Assembly: GCA_963786765.1 (NCBI GenBank)
Contig: CAWBAJ010000015.1
Coordinates: 1-64,000 of the forward strand
Reading direction: 5' to 3'
DNA: 64,000 nt
Origin: DATKNA01 sp963786765
GTDB taxonomy: Bacteria; Actinomycetota; Actinomycetes; Actinomycetales; Kineosporiaceae
Below the pieces are notes generated by a model. That model saw nothing but the letters and a program-made list of their open reading frames with translations. It made no database searches and was not told where the DNA came from. The translations under genes were made by a program, and so were the position numbers. The stretch's first letter is position 1. The number at the start of each line of letters is the position of its first letter. Positions 9,285 to 18,131 of the stretch are shown here, piece by piece.

Positions 9285-10760
9285 GTGATTCGCAGGATCC
9301 TGCTCTTCGGCGCCACAGGGGACCTGGCTGGTCGATTCCTGCTGCCGGCCATGGCTCGGCTGCAGGCCTCGGGGTACCTCCCTGACGACTTCCTCGTGGT
9401 CGGCGCGGCTCGGGAAGGCTGGGACGACCGCGCGTTCCAGCGTCACGCGACGCAGCAGCTGGAGAGGCATGCCGTCGACCTGGACGACGCTCTGCGCCGC
9501 AACCTCGTCGCGTGCCTGCGCTACCGACCGGTCGACTTCTCCGATCCCGACAGTGTCGCCGGGGTCCTGGGCGCCGCACAGTCGCCCCGCAGTCCCGGGA
9601 CGGAACCGGACGGGGGCAACGACAGGGCGCCGAGTGCGGACTCCTCGGGACCGACCGAGCCGGTGGTGGCCTACTTGGCTCTCCCCGCTGCGGCCTTCCC
9701 CTCGGCGATCCAGGCGCTCGGAGGCGTCGGCCTGCCGTCCGGCAGTCGTATCGTGCTCGAGAAGCCGTTCGGCGAGGACCTCGACAGCGCCATCAGGCTG
9801 AACCGACTGCTGGCACGCGTGGCCGGCGTCGCGGGAGAGGACGCGATCTTCCGGGTCGACCACGTCCTCGGTATGGCAACCGTCCAGAACCTCCTCGCGG
9901 CGCGACTGGCGAACCGCGTCCTGGAGCCGCTCTGGAACAGCGCCCACGTCGAGGAGGTCGAGCTGTTGTGGGAGGAGACGATCGGCCTCGAGGGCCGAGC
10001 CGGCTTCTACGACCGAACCGGAGCGTTGAAGGATGTGATCCAGAACCACCTCCTGCAGGTGTTGTGCCTGCTCGCGATGGAGCCGCCAGTGAGCCTCGGC
10101 GAGCGCGACCTGCGGGACCGCAAGCTCGACGTCCTGCGTTCGGTACGACCCCTCAGCAGGACCGATGCGGAGCAGGGCAGCCGGCGGGCGCGGTACACCG
10201 CCGGCCACCTCAGCGATACCGGCGGCGCGGACGGCAGCGTCGTCCCGGCATACGCGGAGGAGGAAGGGATCGACCCCCGGCGCGGGACGGAGACCTTCGC
10301 CGAGGTCACGCTCGAGGTCCAGAACTGGCGGTGGTCCGGCACCCGTTTCGTCCTGCGCACCGGAAAGGCGATGGCTGCCCGGCGCAAGCAGGCGGTGGTG
10401 CGGTTCCGGGGGGTGCCGGACCTGCCGTTCACTGACCGCGGCAGGCAGCCGGCGGCGAACGAGCTGCGGATCGGGCTGGACGGACCCTACGACCTGAGCC
10501 TTGCGTTGACGGGCACCGCCTCCGGTTCGCCGACGCGGTTGGCGCCGCTGGAGTTGACTGCTGAGCTCGCGACTCCGGATCTGCCGGCGTACAGCCGGGT
10601 CCTCATGGACGTGCTGGCGGGAGACAGCACGTTGTCCATCCGGGGGGACGAGGCCGAGGAGGCGTGGCGAATCCTCACTCCGGTGATGGAGGCCTGGGCC
10701 CAGGATCGGGTGCCGCTGCTCGAGTACCCGGCGGGCTCGTCCGGCCCGCCGGGCAGGTGA
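9285..10760 (+). CDS. zwf: glucose-6-phosphate dehydrogenase family protein, divergent active site
   Basis: This 491-residue zwf-family protein would oxidise glucose-6-phosphate to 6-phosphogluconolactone with NAD(P). It carries the N-terminal GATGDL nucleotide-binding motif (residues 9-14), VLEKPFGEDL, and the GALKDVIQNH255 segment with the catalytic-base histidine. The substrate motif, canonically RIDHYLGK, reads R190-V-D-H-V-L-G-M197 here. The tyrosine and the phosphate-binding lysine are both replaced while Asp192 and His193 remain. It may be a paralogue with altered substrate or low activity. A GTG start at 9285 follows a strong GGAAGGAGG site. There is an insertion of about 25 residues near residue 110. 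No 6-phosphogluconolactonase or gnd gene is nearby. Confidence 0.8.
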   Translation: MIRRILLFGATGDLAGRFLLPAMARLQASGYLPDDFLVVGAAREGWDDRAFQRHATQQLERHAVDLDDALRRNLVACLRYRPVDFSDPDSVAGVLGAAQSPRSPGTEPDGGNDRAPSADSSGPTEPVVAYLALPAAAFPSAIQALGGVGLPSGSRIVLEKPFGEDLDSAIRLNRLLARVAGVAGEDAIFRVDHVLGMATVQNLLAARLANRVLEPLWNSAHVEEVELLWEETIGLEGRAGFYDRTGALKDVIQNHLLQVLCLLAMEPPVSLGERDLRDRKLDVLRSVRPLSRTDAEQGSRRARYTAGHLSDTGGADGSVVPAYAEEEGIDPRRGTETFAEVTLEVQNWRWSGTRFVLRTGKAMAARRKQAVVRFRGVPDLPFTDRGRQPAANELRIGLDGPYDLSLALTGTASGSPTRLAPLELTAELATPDLPAYSRVLMDVLAGDSTLSIRGDEAEEAWRILTPVMEAWAQDRVPLLEYPAGSSGPPGR

Positions 10761-10799
10761 CCGAGGCTCCTGACCGGCAGGTGAGCGGTCGGCGATGAG

Positions 10800-11930
10800 G
10801 TGACGGTGGGAACTCGGTCCTGGAGCGTGCTCGAAGAACGCCTCCCAGCAGCGACAGCAGCAGTCTGGCCGCTGCTGCAGCAGACCGCGGCCGCGACGCT
10901 GGCCTGGGCGATCGCGCGGCAACTCGTCCACCACCACGAGCCGTTCTTCGCGCCCATCGCCGCGGTCGTCGCCCTCAACGCCTCCCTCGGCGAACGCGGC
11001 GTCAACGCGGTCCGGCTCCTGTCCGGCGTGATCGTGGGGATCCTGGCGGGCGGGGCCGCTGTCTGGCTCATCGGCAAGGGGTACACCGCCCTGGCCGTCT
11101 CGACCTTCCTCGCGATGTGCATCGCCCGCACCTTCAGCAGTGCTCGGATCGTTCTCGCGCAGGCCGCCGCCGCAGCCATCCTGACCGTCGTGACGGCGAC
11201 GGGGCGCCTCGGCCTCGACCGGTTGGCGGACGCCCTCATCGGCACGGGCGTGGCGCTCGTCTTCAGTCAGCTCCTCTTCTCTCCGGAACCCATCCGGTTG
11301 CTCCGCCGAGCGGAAGCGGCCGCGCTGCGCGACACGGCCGACGGGCTGGCGCTCACGGCGGATGCGGTCGAGCACGGCGACGACGATCGGGCCGACCGGG
11401 CGCTCCTCGCGCTGCGGAACGCGCGCGACCGCGTCACCGACCTGGCCCGCACCCGACGGGCGAGCGAGCGCGTCGTGCGGCGCTCCCTGCTGTGGCGATC
11501 GCAACGCGCGCCCGTGGTGCGCGAGACCGAGAACGCCGAGCACCTCGATCTCCTCGGCAACAGCTGCCTCATGCTCGCCCGCACCGTGACCACGACCGCG
11601 CCTGCCGGCCGGGAGAGCCTCACTCGTGATGTCCGGGACCTGGCGAGGGCGATCGAAGGGATGTCGATCGACCCTGGCAGCCGCCGCGCGCGGCAGGAAG
11701 CGGCCGAACAGGCGCTCTCCGTCACGCAGCGGGTCGCCCGGCAGGACAGCGGTGCAGCGTCGGTGGCCGAGCACCGGTTCGCGCTGCGGATGGTGGCCGC
11801 CGACGTGATCGCGTTCGCCGGTGCGAACCCGGACACGCTGGACGAGCACTCCGGCACCGAGCTGCGCGTGGCGCCCCCGCCCGCCGTCCGTCTCACCCCG
11901 GTGTCCCTGCGCAGGCGTCGACCACGATAG
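10800..11930 (+). CDS. FUSC family / aromatic acid exporter-like membrane protein
   Basis: The 376-residue protein has an N-terminal half with about five to six membrane helices, including APIAAVVALNASLGERGVNA, a characteristic FUSC/ArAE-type loop, and VWLIGKGYTALAVSTFLAM. The C-terminal half is a soluble helical region of about 200 residues rich in Arg, Ala and Asp. Family members export aromatic acids or other organic anions; the substrate here is unknown. It starts 39 bases after the zwf-like gene and is probably co-transcribed with it. Its 3' end overlaps the convergent gene at 11893 by 38 bases. Confidence 0.75.
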   Translation: MTVGTRSWSVLEERLPAATAAVWPLLQQTAAATLAWAIARQLVHHHEPFFAPIAAVVALNASLGERGVNAVRLLSGVIVGILAGGAAVWLIGKGYTALAVSTFLAMCIARTFSSARIVLAQAAAAAILTVVTATGRLGLDRLADALIGTGVALVFSQLLFSPEPIRLLRRAEAAALRDTADGLALTADAVEHGDDDRADRALLALRNARDRVTDLARTRRASERVVRRSLLWRSQRAPVVRETENAEHLDLLGNSCLMLARTVTTTAPAGRESLTRDVRDLARAIEGMSIDPGSRRARQEAAEQALSVTQRVARQDSGAASVAEHRFALRMVAADVIAFAGANPDTLDEHSGTELRVAPPPAVRLTPVSLRRRRPR

Positions 11931-13089
11931 GCGTCCAGCCCCTCGTCCGCTGCACCACGTTGCGCAGGACCCGCAGCCCCCGCTCGCCAAGGAGCCCCAG
12001 GTGGTAGAGGTGCAGCTCACCCATCCCGGCCCCCAGGTACTCGCGGAGCCGGGAGTCCGTCGCCCCACCCGGGTCCCAGTCGCGGTCCAGGCGAAGGTAC
12101 GCGCCGACGTCAACGGCCCTGGGCGCGAGGGCCCGGAGGTCGCGGATGCTCCCGGTGCCCGCCGCCACGTCCCAGCAGCTGGCGACAACCGTGGCGACTC
12201 CGTCCCCCACCACCGGTTGCACCGTGGCGAACGACCCGGTGGCCCACGGGTCCGCGGATGCGTGCACGGTGACCCTGACCGCCGCGGAGACCGACTCGAC
12301 GGTGCGGACGAGGAGCGTCCGCAGGTCGCTCGCGACGGCGGCCCGGACTCCCGAGACCACGGGTGCCAGGTCCCCAAGGGCCTCCGCGAACGAGGGTGAG
12401 CCCGTGTCCACGGCGGCGCGGATCAGCCCGGTCAGGCGCTCCACGTCGACGCCCTCCGCGGCATAACGGCCCGCACACGCGCCACAACAGCAGATCGACA
12501 GGAGGCCGCGCTGGACGTCGTCCCAGCCGGCGAACTCGGTCTTCTCGTGCTCCCCGGCGTGGTCGAAGCCCATCGGCCCGCACGATTCCAGCACGACGCC
12601 CGACACCGGAGCGGCGCGCAAGACCTCCTCCACCAGCGTGGCGCAGTACTCCTGGACGTCCTCGGCGCTGGGGCACAGCCCGTACGGGTACGCGTCGCCG
12701 TACGCGTTGCGAACGACGAGGTCGGGGTGGGCGCGTCCCAGCGCCGAATTGTGGGTCAGGACGATCCAGGCGTCGACGGCCACCCCCTGGTCCGCGAGTT
12801 TCCTCTGTGCGTCGCCGAAGGAGTCCTGGGTGGATGTCCAGGTGGGCCGGAGCGGGACGAGGCGATGCCCCCGCCATGCGTCGTCCCGGACGGGGACGTA
12901 GCAGGCGGCCCACTCCGCGTCGACGACACGGTGCTCCGGGTGCAGCGGAGTGCCGGCCCGGGTTGCGTGGTAGTTCGCCGCCAGCGCCACGGCGTCCAGC
13001 CCCAACTCTGCCGCTCGCCCGGAAGCCGCATGGTCCTTGTCGAAGTCCCACGGATAGGAATACGCCACGCAACGTCGCAACACCGCCAT
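11893..13089 (-). CDS. conserved actinobacterial protein of unknown function (TIM-barrel-like)
   Basis: The protein has 398 residues with no signal peptide or membrane span. Alternating beta/alpha pattern and motifs such as AYSYPWDFDKD, DAVALAANYHAT, DAWIVLTHNSALGRAHPDLV and VVLESCGPMGFDHAGEHEKT resemble a (beta/alpha)8 barrel like those of glycoside hydrolases. A dense cysteine patch, ICCCGACAGRYAAEG (about residues 235-249), could bind metal. The second half continues the barrel with VTVHASADPWATGS. I do not know a function. The start ATG at 13089 was chosen because homology-like order begins there. The gene is 26 bases after the small gene at 13116 and likely in the same transcript. Confidence 0.6.
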   Translation of the reverse strand: MAVLRRCVAYSYPWDFDKDHAASGRAAELGLDAVALAANYHATRAGTPLHPEHRVVDAEWAACYVPVRDDAWRGHRLVPLRPTWTSTQDSFGDAQRKLADQGVAVDAWIVLTHNSALGRAHPDLVVRNAYGDAYPYGLCPSAEDVQEYCATLVEEVLRAAPVSGVVLESCGPMGFDHAGEHEKTEFAGWDDVQRGLLSICCCGACAGRYAAEGVDVERLTGLIRAAVDTGSPSFAEALGDLAPVVSGVRAAVASDLRTLLVRTVESVSAAVRVTVHASADPWATGSFATVQPVVGDGVATVVASCWDVAAGTGSIRDLRALAPRAVDVGAYLRLDRDWDPGGATDSRLREYLGAGMGELHLYHLGLLGERGLRVLRNVVQRTRGWTPIVVDACAGTPG

Positions 13090-13115
13090 CTGTCCCCCTC
13101 GAGGGCGGAGGTGGC

Positions 13116-13529
13116 CTAGGGGGCGCTCAGCGTCTCGGCCGTGCCCGCGCCGAAGTAGATGATCCCGTGCCCCCCGCGCGCCCTCAACGCGTTGCCTATG
13201 TCGTACCGCCGCTCCGCCGGGCACGGCACGGTCATCAGGGCCTCGCCGGATCTCAGCCCGCCGTCGTAGACGGCCAGGATGCTCTGGTCGTAGCCCAGGT
13301 TCTGCAGGGTCCGCACGACCTGGGTGAGGATCCCGTGCTCGGCTCCCGTCCGGTCCAGGATGCGGGCGCCTTCCTCGCCGTAGAGGATCCGCACCTGCTG
13401 AGTGTCGACACCCGCCGATCGCAGGTCACTCACAGCGAGCTCTACCGACTCCCGGTCGGGGAGTAGAGCCGCCAGCTCGTGCACCGGTCGGTGCCGGAAC
13501 TCGTCGACGTTGAGGGGTTGATCGCTCAT
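13116..13529 (-). CDS. hypothetical protein, general-stress-protein-17M-like fold
   Basis: This 138-residue soluble protein has a ferredoxin-like pattern: LPDRESVELAVSDLRSAGVD, then VRILYGEEGARILDRTGAEHG, resembling the domain found in Bacillus general stress protein 17M. The C-terminal part contains GHGIIYFGAGTAETL. Its ATG overlaps the stop of the upstream DJ-1-like gene (ATGA), so the two are probably translationally coupled. Function is unknown; a stress link is an inference from the fold only. Confidence 0.55.
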   Translation of the reverse strand: MSDQPLNVDEFRHRPVHELAALLPDRESVELAVSDLRSAGVDTQQVRILYGEEGARILDRTGAEHGILTQVVRTLQNLGYDQSILAVYDGGLRSGEALMTVPCPAERRYDIGNALRARGGHGIIYFGAGTAETLSAP

Positions 13530-14954
13530 GGCCGGCCTCCCGTACTGGGAAACAGAGCCTCGCACACGGGCGGAGGGCCGTCCACGTCCCGTTGATCGTG
13601 TGATCCTCCCCGACGCCGGCGACGGCGCCGAGCGGTGACGGCGGGCAGGCAGGCGACACCGCTGGCGAGCATCAGGGCCGCACCGAGCAGCAGAGGGATG
13701 CGTGGCCCTGCTCCGCCGTCCGGGAGCCGCAGTCGGGTCGTGGGGTAGTCGATCATCTTGGCTGCAGAGAGGGCTGTCGCCCGCCCGGCCTGGGTCGCCA
13801 GGTATTCGAGCGCGCCGTCGAAACCCACTGCGCCGGCGGGACCCCGGATCGCGTCGACGGGTAGGTGCTGCTGGGCGGCCCACGCTTGCAGCCGGGGGTC
13901 CACGGCGGCGGTGCCGCCCGCGCCGGGAGCGAGCAGACGGGTCAGGGGTGGGGCGTCTCGGGAGGTGGGGGTGACCAGGACCATCCCGTGCTTCGTCGTG
14001 ACGGTGCCTGTGGCGGTCAGGGGGATGGTGCGTGCCGGGTAGGAGACGGTGTAGACCTCGAAAGCGCTGGCCAGGTCGATCTCACCGATGCCGTCGTGGA
14101 GGGCGATGCCGACGGTGGGTCGCAGCCACGGGACGACCGCGTTGAGCCCGACGGGGAGGTCTGACAGAGCGAATGACTGGACGGGGATGTCGGTGCTCTG
14201 GGTGGGCGACCAGCCCGGGTAGTCCACGAGCTGTCCCACCCGAGCTGCCTCGGCCTCTCCCGCGAGGTCTTTCATCACGCGGAGCGCGCCCGGGATACCT
14301 CGAGGTGATCCCGGCTGTAGTAGTGATGAGCCCGTCCTGGACGAAGCGCTGACCGGCGACCCAGTGGACCTCCGGATGCTGGTCCTTCAGCGGGTCGAGC
14401 CAGGACCAGTGACTGGTCGCGGCGCGCCCTCGAAGCAGTCCCGTCGCGGCCAGGATCCTGGCTCCGGCACAGATGCCCAGGATGTGCGCGCCCTTCCGGG
14501 ACTGCTGCACGATCCAGGTCCTCAGCGCGGCCTCCTCCGGCCCGTCCGGAGTGGTCACCGCGGGGACGACGACAACGTCCGGTGGAGGCGCGACACCGGC
14601 CGCACTGTCGGCGAACGTGTACGTCGGGACGATTGCGGGTCCCCCGTCGACCGGTGCGGGGGCCCCGCTCGCCGCGATCGTGTACACCGAGAACCTCGGG
14701 GAGTCGGCGAACACCTCGTACGGGGCCATGGCGTCGCTGCCGATCGTCCCCGACGAGCCGAGAACCACGGCGACGACGATGGGTCCACTCGAGGACGGAC
14801 GGTTCGAGGGAAGGTCCGCGACGGCGCGCCCGGACGGCGGATGGTTCTGCGAGCTGGTCACGCGCGCTCCCACGACGGCGAGGCCGGCCAGGATCAGGAC
14901 TGCGGAGACGACCGAGGCGGCGGCGACGAGAGCGCGCCTTGCGCGAGCGGGCAT
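13526..14954 (-). pseudogene. membrane-anchored DJ-1/PfpI family protein, single frameshift
   Basis: The gene encodes a signal-anchor helix (RRALVAAASVVSAVLILAGL), a DJ-1/PfpI domain with the nucleophile elbow HILGICAGARILAATGLL, a second DJ-1-like half, and a C-terminal membrane helix (IPLLLGAALMLASGVACLPA) followed by an Arg-rich tail. The reading frame breaks at about 14293. Translation gives GITSRYPGR where the paralogue at 20348 reads GITSGIPGALQVM. One extra base at TCG-A-GGTATC restores the match, and the second frame continues from DLAGEAEAARVGQ to the end. It is therefore a +1 frameshift or a sequencing error. It is divergent from the LAL regulator gene, with a shared candidate operator between them. 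Confidence 0.8.
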
Positions 14955-15035
14955 GGGAGGACTTCCGTTCCGGTGAGCGAGGGACGGGGAGGACGGCGTT
15001 CCCTCACAGTGGTCGGCACGACGGACGCTCGCCCT

Positions 15036-15050
15036 GGTCATTCGGCCGGG
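15036..15050 (+). promoter_or_regulatory. candidate operator for the LAL regulator, copy 1
   Basis: GGTCATTCGGCCGGG lies 66 bases before the LAL regulator start and between it and the divergent DJ-1-like gene. It matches the element at 18059-18073 at 13 of 15 positions. Both elements sit at similar distances upstream of genes of the same cluster. Confidence 0.4.
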
Positions 15051-15116
15051 ATTCGCGGGTCGAGGCGCGCCTCCCGCTCCGCCCAGCTCACGTCTCGGCC
15101 CGGGTAGGTTCGCGGG

Positions 15117-17888
15117 GTGCTCCACGGACGTGATGTCGAGCGGGCGCGCCTCGCCGCGCTCATCGACTCGGCTCGTACGGGCCGCGCGGCGGTCCTGGTG
15201 GTCCTGGGCGAGCCGGGCGTAGGGAAGTCGGCACTTCTCGACGACCTGGTTGCGAGCGTGGAGTCGGACCAGGAGCGGCCTGCCGTTCGCGTCCTGACCA
15301 CGACGGGGGTCGCGTCGGAGGCACCGTTGCCGTTCGCTGCCCTGCATCGCCTCCTGCGTCCCGTGCTGGCCTGGGACCGGCTACCGCCGCCCCAGGCGCG
15401 AGCGCTTCGCGTCGCGTTCGGGCAGGAGGATGGCGACGGCGCCCAGGTCGAGCCGTTCCTGGTGGGCGTGGCCACCCTTTCCGTCCTCACCGAAGCGGCG
15501 GACAAGGGGCCGGTGCTGTGTGTCGTCGATGACGCCCATTGGCTGGATGCGGCATCCGGGAACGCGTTGCTCTTCGCGGCTCGGCAGTTGCAGGCGGACC
15601 GGGTGGCGATGGTCTTCGCGGCCCGGGACGGCGACGCCGGGGCCGGGGGGTTCCGACCCGACTCCCTCCCGGTGCTGCACTTGGCGGGCCTCGAACCGGC
15701 CGCTGCCCGGCGGCTGCTCGCCCAGCGAGGTGGCCGGCCGCCTTCGGGCGAGGTCGCCGACCGGCTTCTGGCCGAGACCGGCGGCAACCCGCTCGCGCTG
15801 CTGGAGCTGCCGACCGAGCTGGCTGCCGACCAGCTCAGCGGCAGCGTGCCGCTGCCGTCCCGGCTGACGTTGACGGCGAGGGTGGAACGGTCCTTCCTGG
15901 AGCGGATACGCCGCTCGAGCTCTCAGGTTCAGACGCTCTTACTGGTGGCAGCCGCGGACGACACCGGCCGGGCGAGTGTCGTCGACCGGGCCGCCACCTC
16001 GTTGGGTATGGACTCGACAGGATGGGACGAGGCGGAGCGTTCCGGGCTGCTGGCAGTCGTCGAGGACCGCTTCACGGTCAGGCACCCCCTGGTCCGCTCT
16101 GCGGTGTATCAGTCCGCCACCAGCCTGGAGCGACGCCGGGCGCACGCAGCACTGGCGCAGGCCTTGGGCGATGACCCGGACCGACAGACGTGGCACCGAG
16201 CGCTTGCGAAGTCCGGACCCGACCCGGCCGTCGCTGAGGCGCTGAACGCGACGGCAGAGCGAGCGGAGCGGCGGGGCGCGTACAAGGCCGCCGCGGACGC
16301 CTTCGACCGGGCCGCGGCGCTGACTGCCGCCGACACCGACCGCGCGACGCGACTCTTCGGGGCGGCACGAAATGCGTGGTCGGCGGGGGACGCGGCACGG
16401 GCCGGCGCCCTGTGCACCTCTGCGCGCCTGCTGACCGATGACACCCTGCTGCTGGCCGACATCGACCGACTGCGGGGACGCATCGAGTTCAACGTCGGGT
16501 CGGCCGATGACGCTCATCGCATCCTGACCCGGGCAGCCGAGCAGGTCGCGGCCCATGACCCGGTCCGCGCGCTGGAAATGGCCGTGGCAGCTGGCGTCGC
16601 ACAGAGCCACGGCGTCGACAGCGGCGCACGGCTCGCTCTCGACGCCGTCGACGTCGACCCCTCACCCTCCGACACCCCACGTACCCGATCCCTCAAGCAG
16701 CTCCTCGTCACTATCAGGCACGACATCGCCGGGAACCGTGGCGCGGCGCTGGTGCAGTTGCGCAACGCCCTCGAGACCGCACTCAGCGGCCCCGACTCGC
16801 GCGGCGACCTCGATCTCCTGGGAAACCTCGGAAACGCCGCGCTCCATCTGGGCGCCGACGACGCGCACCTCCGGTTCTACGCCCTGATGTTGTCCACCGC
16901 TCGGGACAACGGCGATGGCATGACCGTCCTCTACGCCCTCCAGCGCCTCTCGTTCGGCCAGTACCTGGGCGGCCAGTGGGACGCGCTGCGGAACTCCTCG
17001 GAGGAGGCCGTCGCGCTGGGCGTCAGCATCGGGCAGCGCCCGTCGACGGCGGCTCCGCAGGCGTGGCTGACGCTCCTGGCCGCACTGCAGGGGCGGCCTG
17101 ACTACGACGAACGCCTCACAGCCCTGGAGGCCCTGATCGGCGCACACCCGCCGGTGGGCATCCTGGCTCAGCCGGTCGAGGACCTGATCCGGTGGGCCAA
17201 GGGCATTCGCGCCCTCCTCGAAGGCGCCGCGACCGACGCACTGCACCAGTTCCGCCAGATCCGGCATCACGTCCTGACGGGGATGGCCGCCCAAGAGCGG
17301 ATCGAAGCTGCCGTCCACGGCGCCGACCGCGACCAAGCCAACAGCTGGGTCGAGGATCTCGAGGGGTTCGCGTCCGGCATGGGTCTCCCGTGGTCCCAGG
17401 CCACAACCGCCTTCGGTCGCGCCCTCACGTCGGATCACGACGGCGCTGACGGAAGCCGGGTCAGCGAGCTGTTCGAGGCATCGCTCTCCCACCATTCCGC
17501 GGCCGGCCGTCCGTACGACCGAGCTCGCGTGCAGCTGGCCTACGGGCAGTTCCTGAGGCGCAGCCAGCGGCGCGTCGACGCCCGGGGTCCTCTGCGGGCT
17601 GCGTTGAGCACGTTCGAGGACTTGCGCGCCGACCCGTTCGCCGACCGGGCTCGACAAGAGTTGCGTGCGTCCGGAGAGACCGCGCGCAAACGCGACCCGT
17701 CGACCTCGCTGGACCTGACGCCGATGGAGCGGAAGGTCGCGGAACTCGTCGGGCTCGGCCTGTCGAACAAGGACGTCGCCGCCCAGTGCTGGGTCTCTCC
17801 ACGCACCGTCGCGTTCCACCTGAGGAACGTGTTCACCAAGCTCGGCATCTCCTCCCGGGGAGAGCTCGCCCGGCTCGACCTGGGCTGA
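15117..17888 (+). CDS. LAL-type (MalT-like) LuxR family transcriptional regulator
   Basis: This 923-residue large ATP-binding LuxR regulator begins at GTG 15117. The N-terminal AAA/NTPase module has Walker A GEPGVGKSALL (about residues 31-41) and Walker B PVLCVVDDAHWLD (about residues 131-143). A long helical, TPR-like sensor region spans about residues 330-850. The C-terminal LuxR-type helix-turn-helix (LTPMERKVAELVGLGLSNKD, then VAAQCWVSPRTVAFHLRNVF) binds DNA. Such proteins switch on neighbouring catabolic or biosynthetic genes when they bind an inducer and ATP. Downstream genes on the same strand (HD protein, hydrolase, DJ-1, multicopper oxidase, monooxygenase) are likely targets. Confidence 0.9.
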   Translation: MLHGRDVERARLAALIDSARTGRAAVLVVLGEPGVGKSALLDDLVASVESDQERPAVRVLTTTGVASEAPLPFAALHRLLRPVLAWDRLPPPQARALRVAFGQEDGDGAQVEPFLVGVATLSVLTEAADKGPVLCVVDDAHWLDAASGNALLFAARQLQADRVAMVFAARDGDAGAGGFRPDSLPVLHLAGLEPAAARRLLAQRGGRPPSGEVADRLLAETGGNPLALLELPTELAADQLSGSVPLPSRLTLTARVERSFLERIRRSSSQVQTLLLVAAADDTGRASVVDRAATSLGMDSTGWDEAERSGLLAVVEDRFTVRHPLVRSAVYQSATSLERRRAHAALAQALGDDPDRQTWHRALAKSGPDPAVAEALNATAERAERRGAYKAAADAFDRAAALTAADTDRATRLFGAARNAWSAGDAARAGALCTSARLLTDDTLLLADIDRLRGRIEFNVGSADDAHRILTRAAEQVAAHDPVRALEMAVAAGVAQSHGVDSGARLALDAVDVDPSPSDTPRTRSLKQLLVTIRHDIAGNRGAALVQLRNALETALSGPDSRGDLDLLGNLGNAALHLGADDAHLRFYALMLSTARDNGDGMTVLYALQRLSFGQYLGGQWDALRNSSEEAVALGVSIGQRPSTAAPQAWLTLLAALQGRPDYDERLTALEALIGAHPPVGILAQPVEDLIRWAKGIRALLEGAATDALHQFRQIRHHVLTGMAAQERIEAAVHGADRDQANSWVEDLEGFASGMGLPWSQATTAFGRALTSDHDGADGSRVSELFEASLSHHSAAGRPYDRARVQLAYGQFLRRSQRRVDARGPLRAALSTFEDLRADPFADRARQELRASGETARKRDPSTSLDLTPMERKVAELVGLGLSNKDVAAQCWVSPRTVAFHLRNVFTKLGISSRGELARLDLG

Positions 17889-18058
17889 GCGCGCGGGAGC
17901 TGAGCGGGCGGGGAGCGCTGGACAAGGGACGGACAGCGATCCGAAAGCCTGTCCCGCGAGCGTGGGTTCACCACCAGCTGCCGGATCCCTGAGACCGCAA
18001 TCCCTGCTCGGCTCTCTGCCCGGCGAGGAGTGATCATGACCGTCCAGCCCGCGGTCCC

Positions 18059-18073
18059 GGTCATTTGACCGGG
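18059..18073 (+). promoter_or_regulatory. candidate operator for the LAL regulator, copy 2
   Basis: GGTCATTTGACCGGG lies 58 bases before the start of the HD-domain gene. Its core GGTCA-TT-TGACC is a perfect inverted repeat, and it closely matches the element upstream of the LAL gene at 15036. A short neighbouring inverted pair (ATGACCG at 18035 and CGGTCAT at 18058) adds to the symmetry. Confidence 0.4.
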
Positions 18074-18131
18074 GCGAGCCCGGCGACGACGGGACAGAGT
18101 CGGCGCCAACCACCTGAGACGAAGGAGCGCC

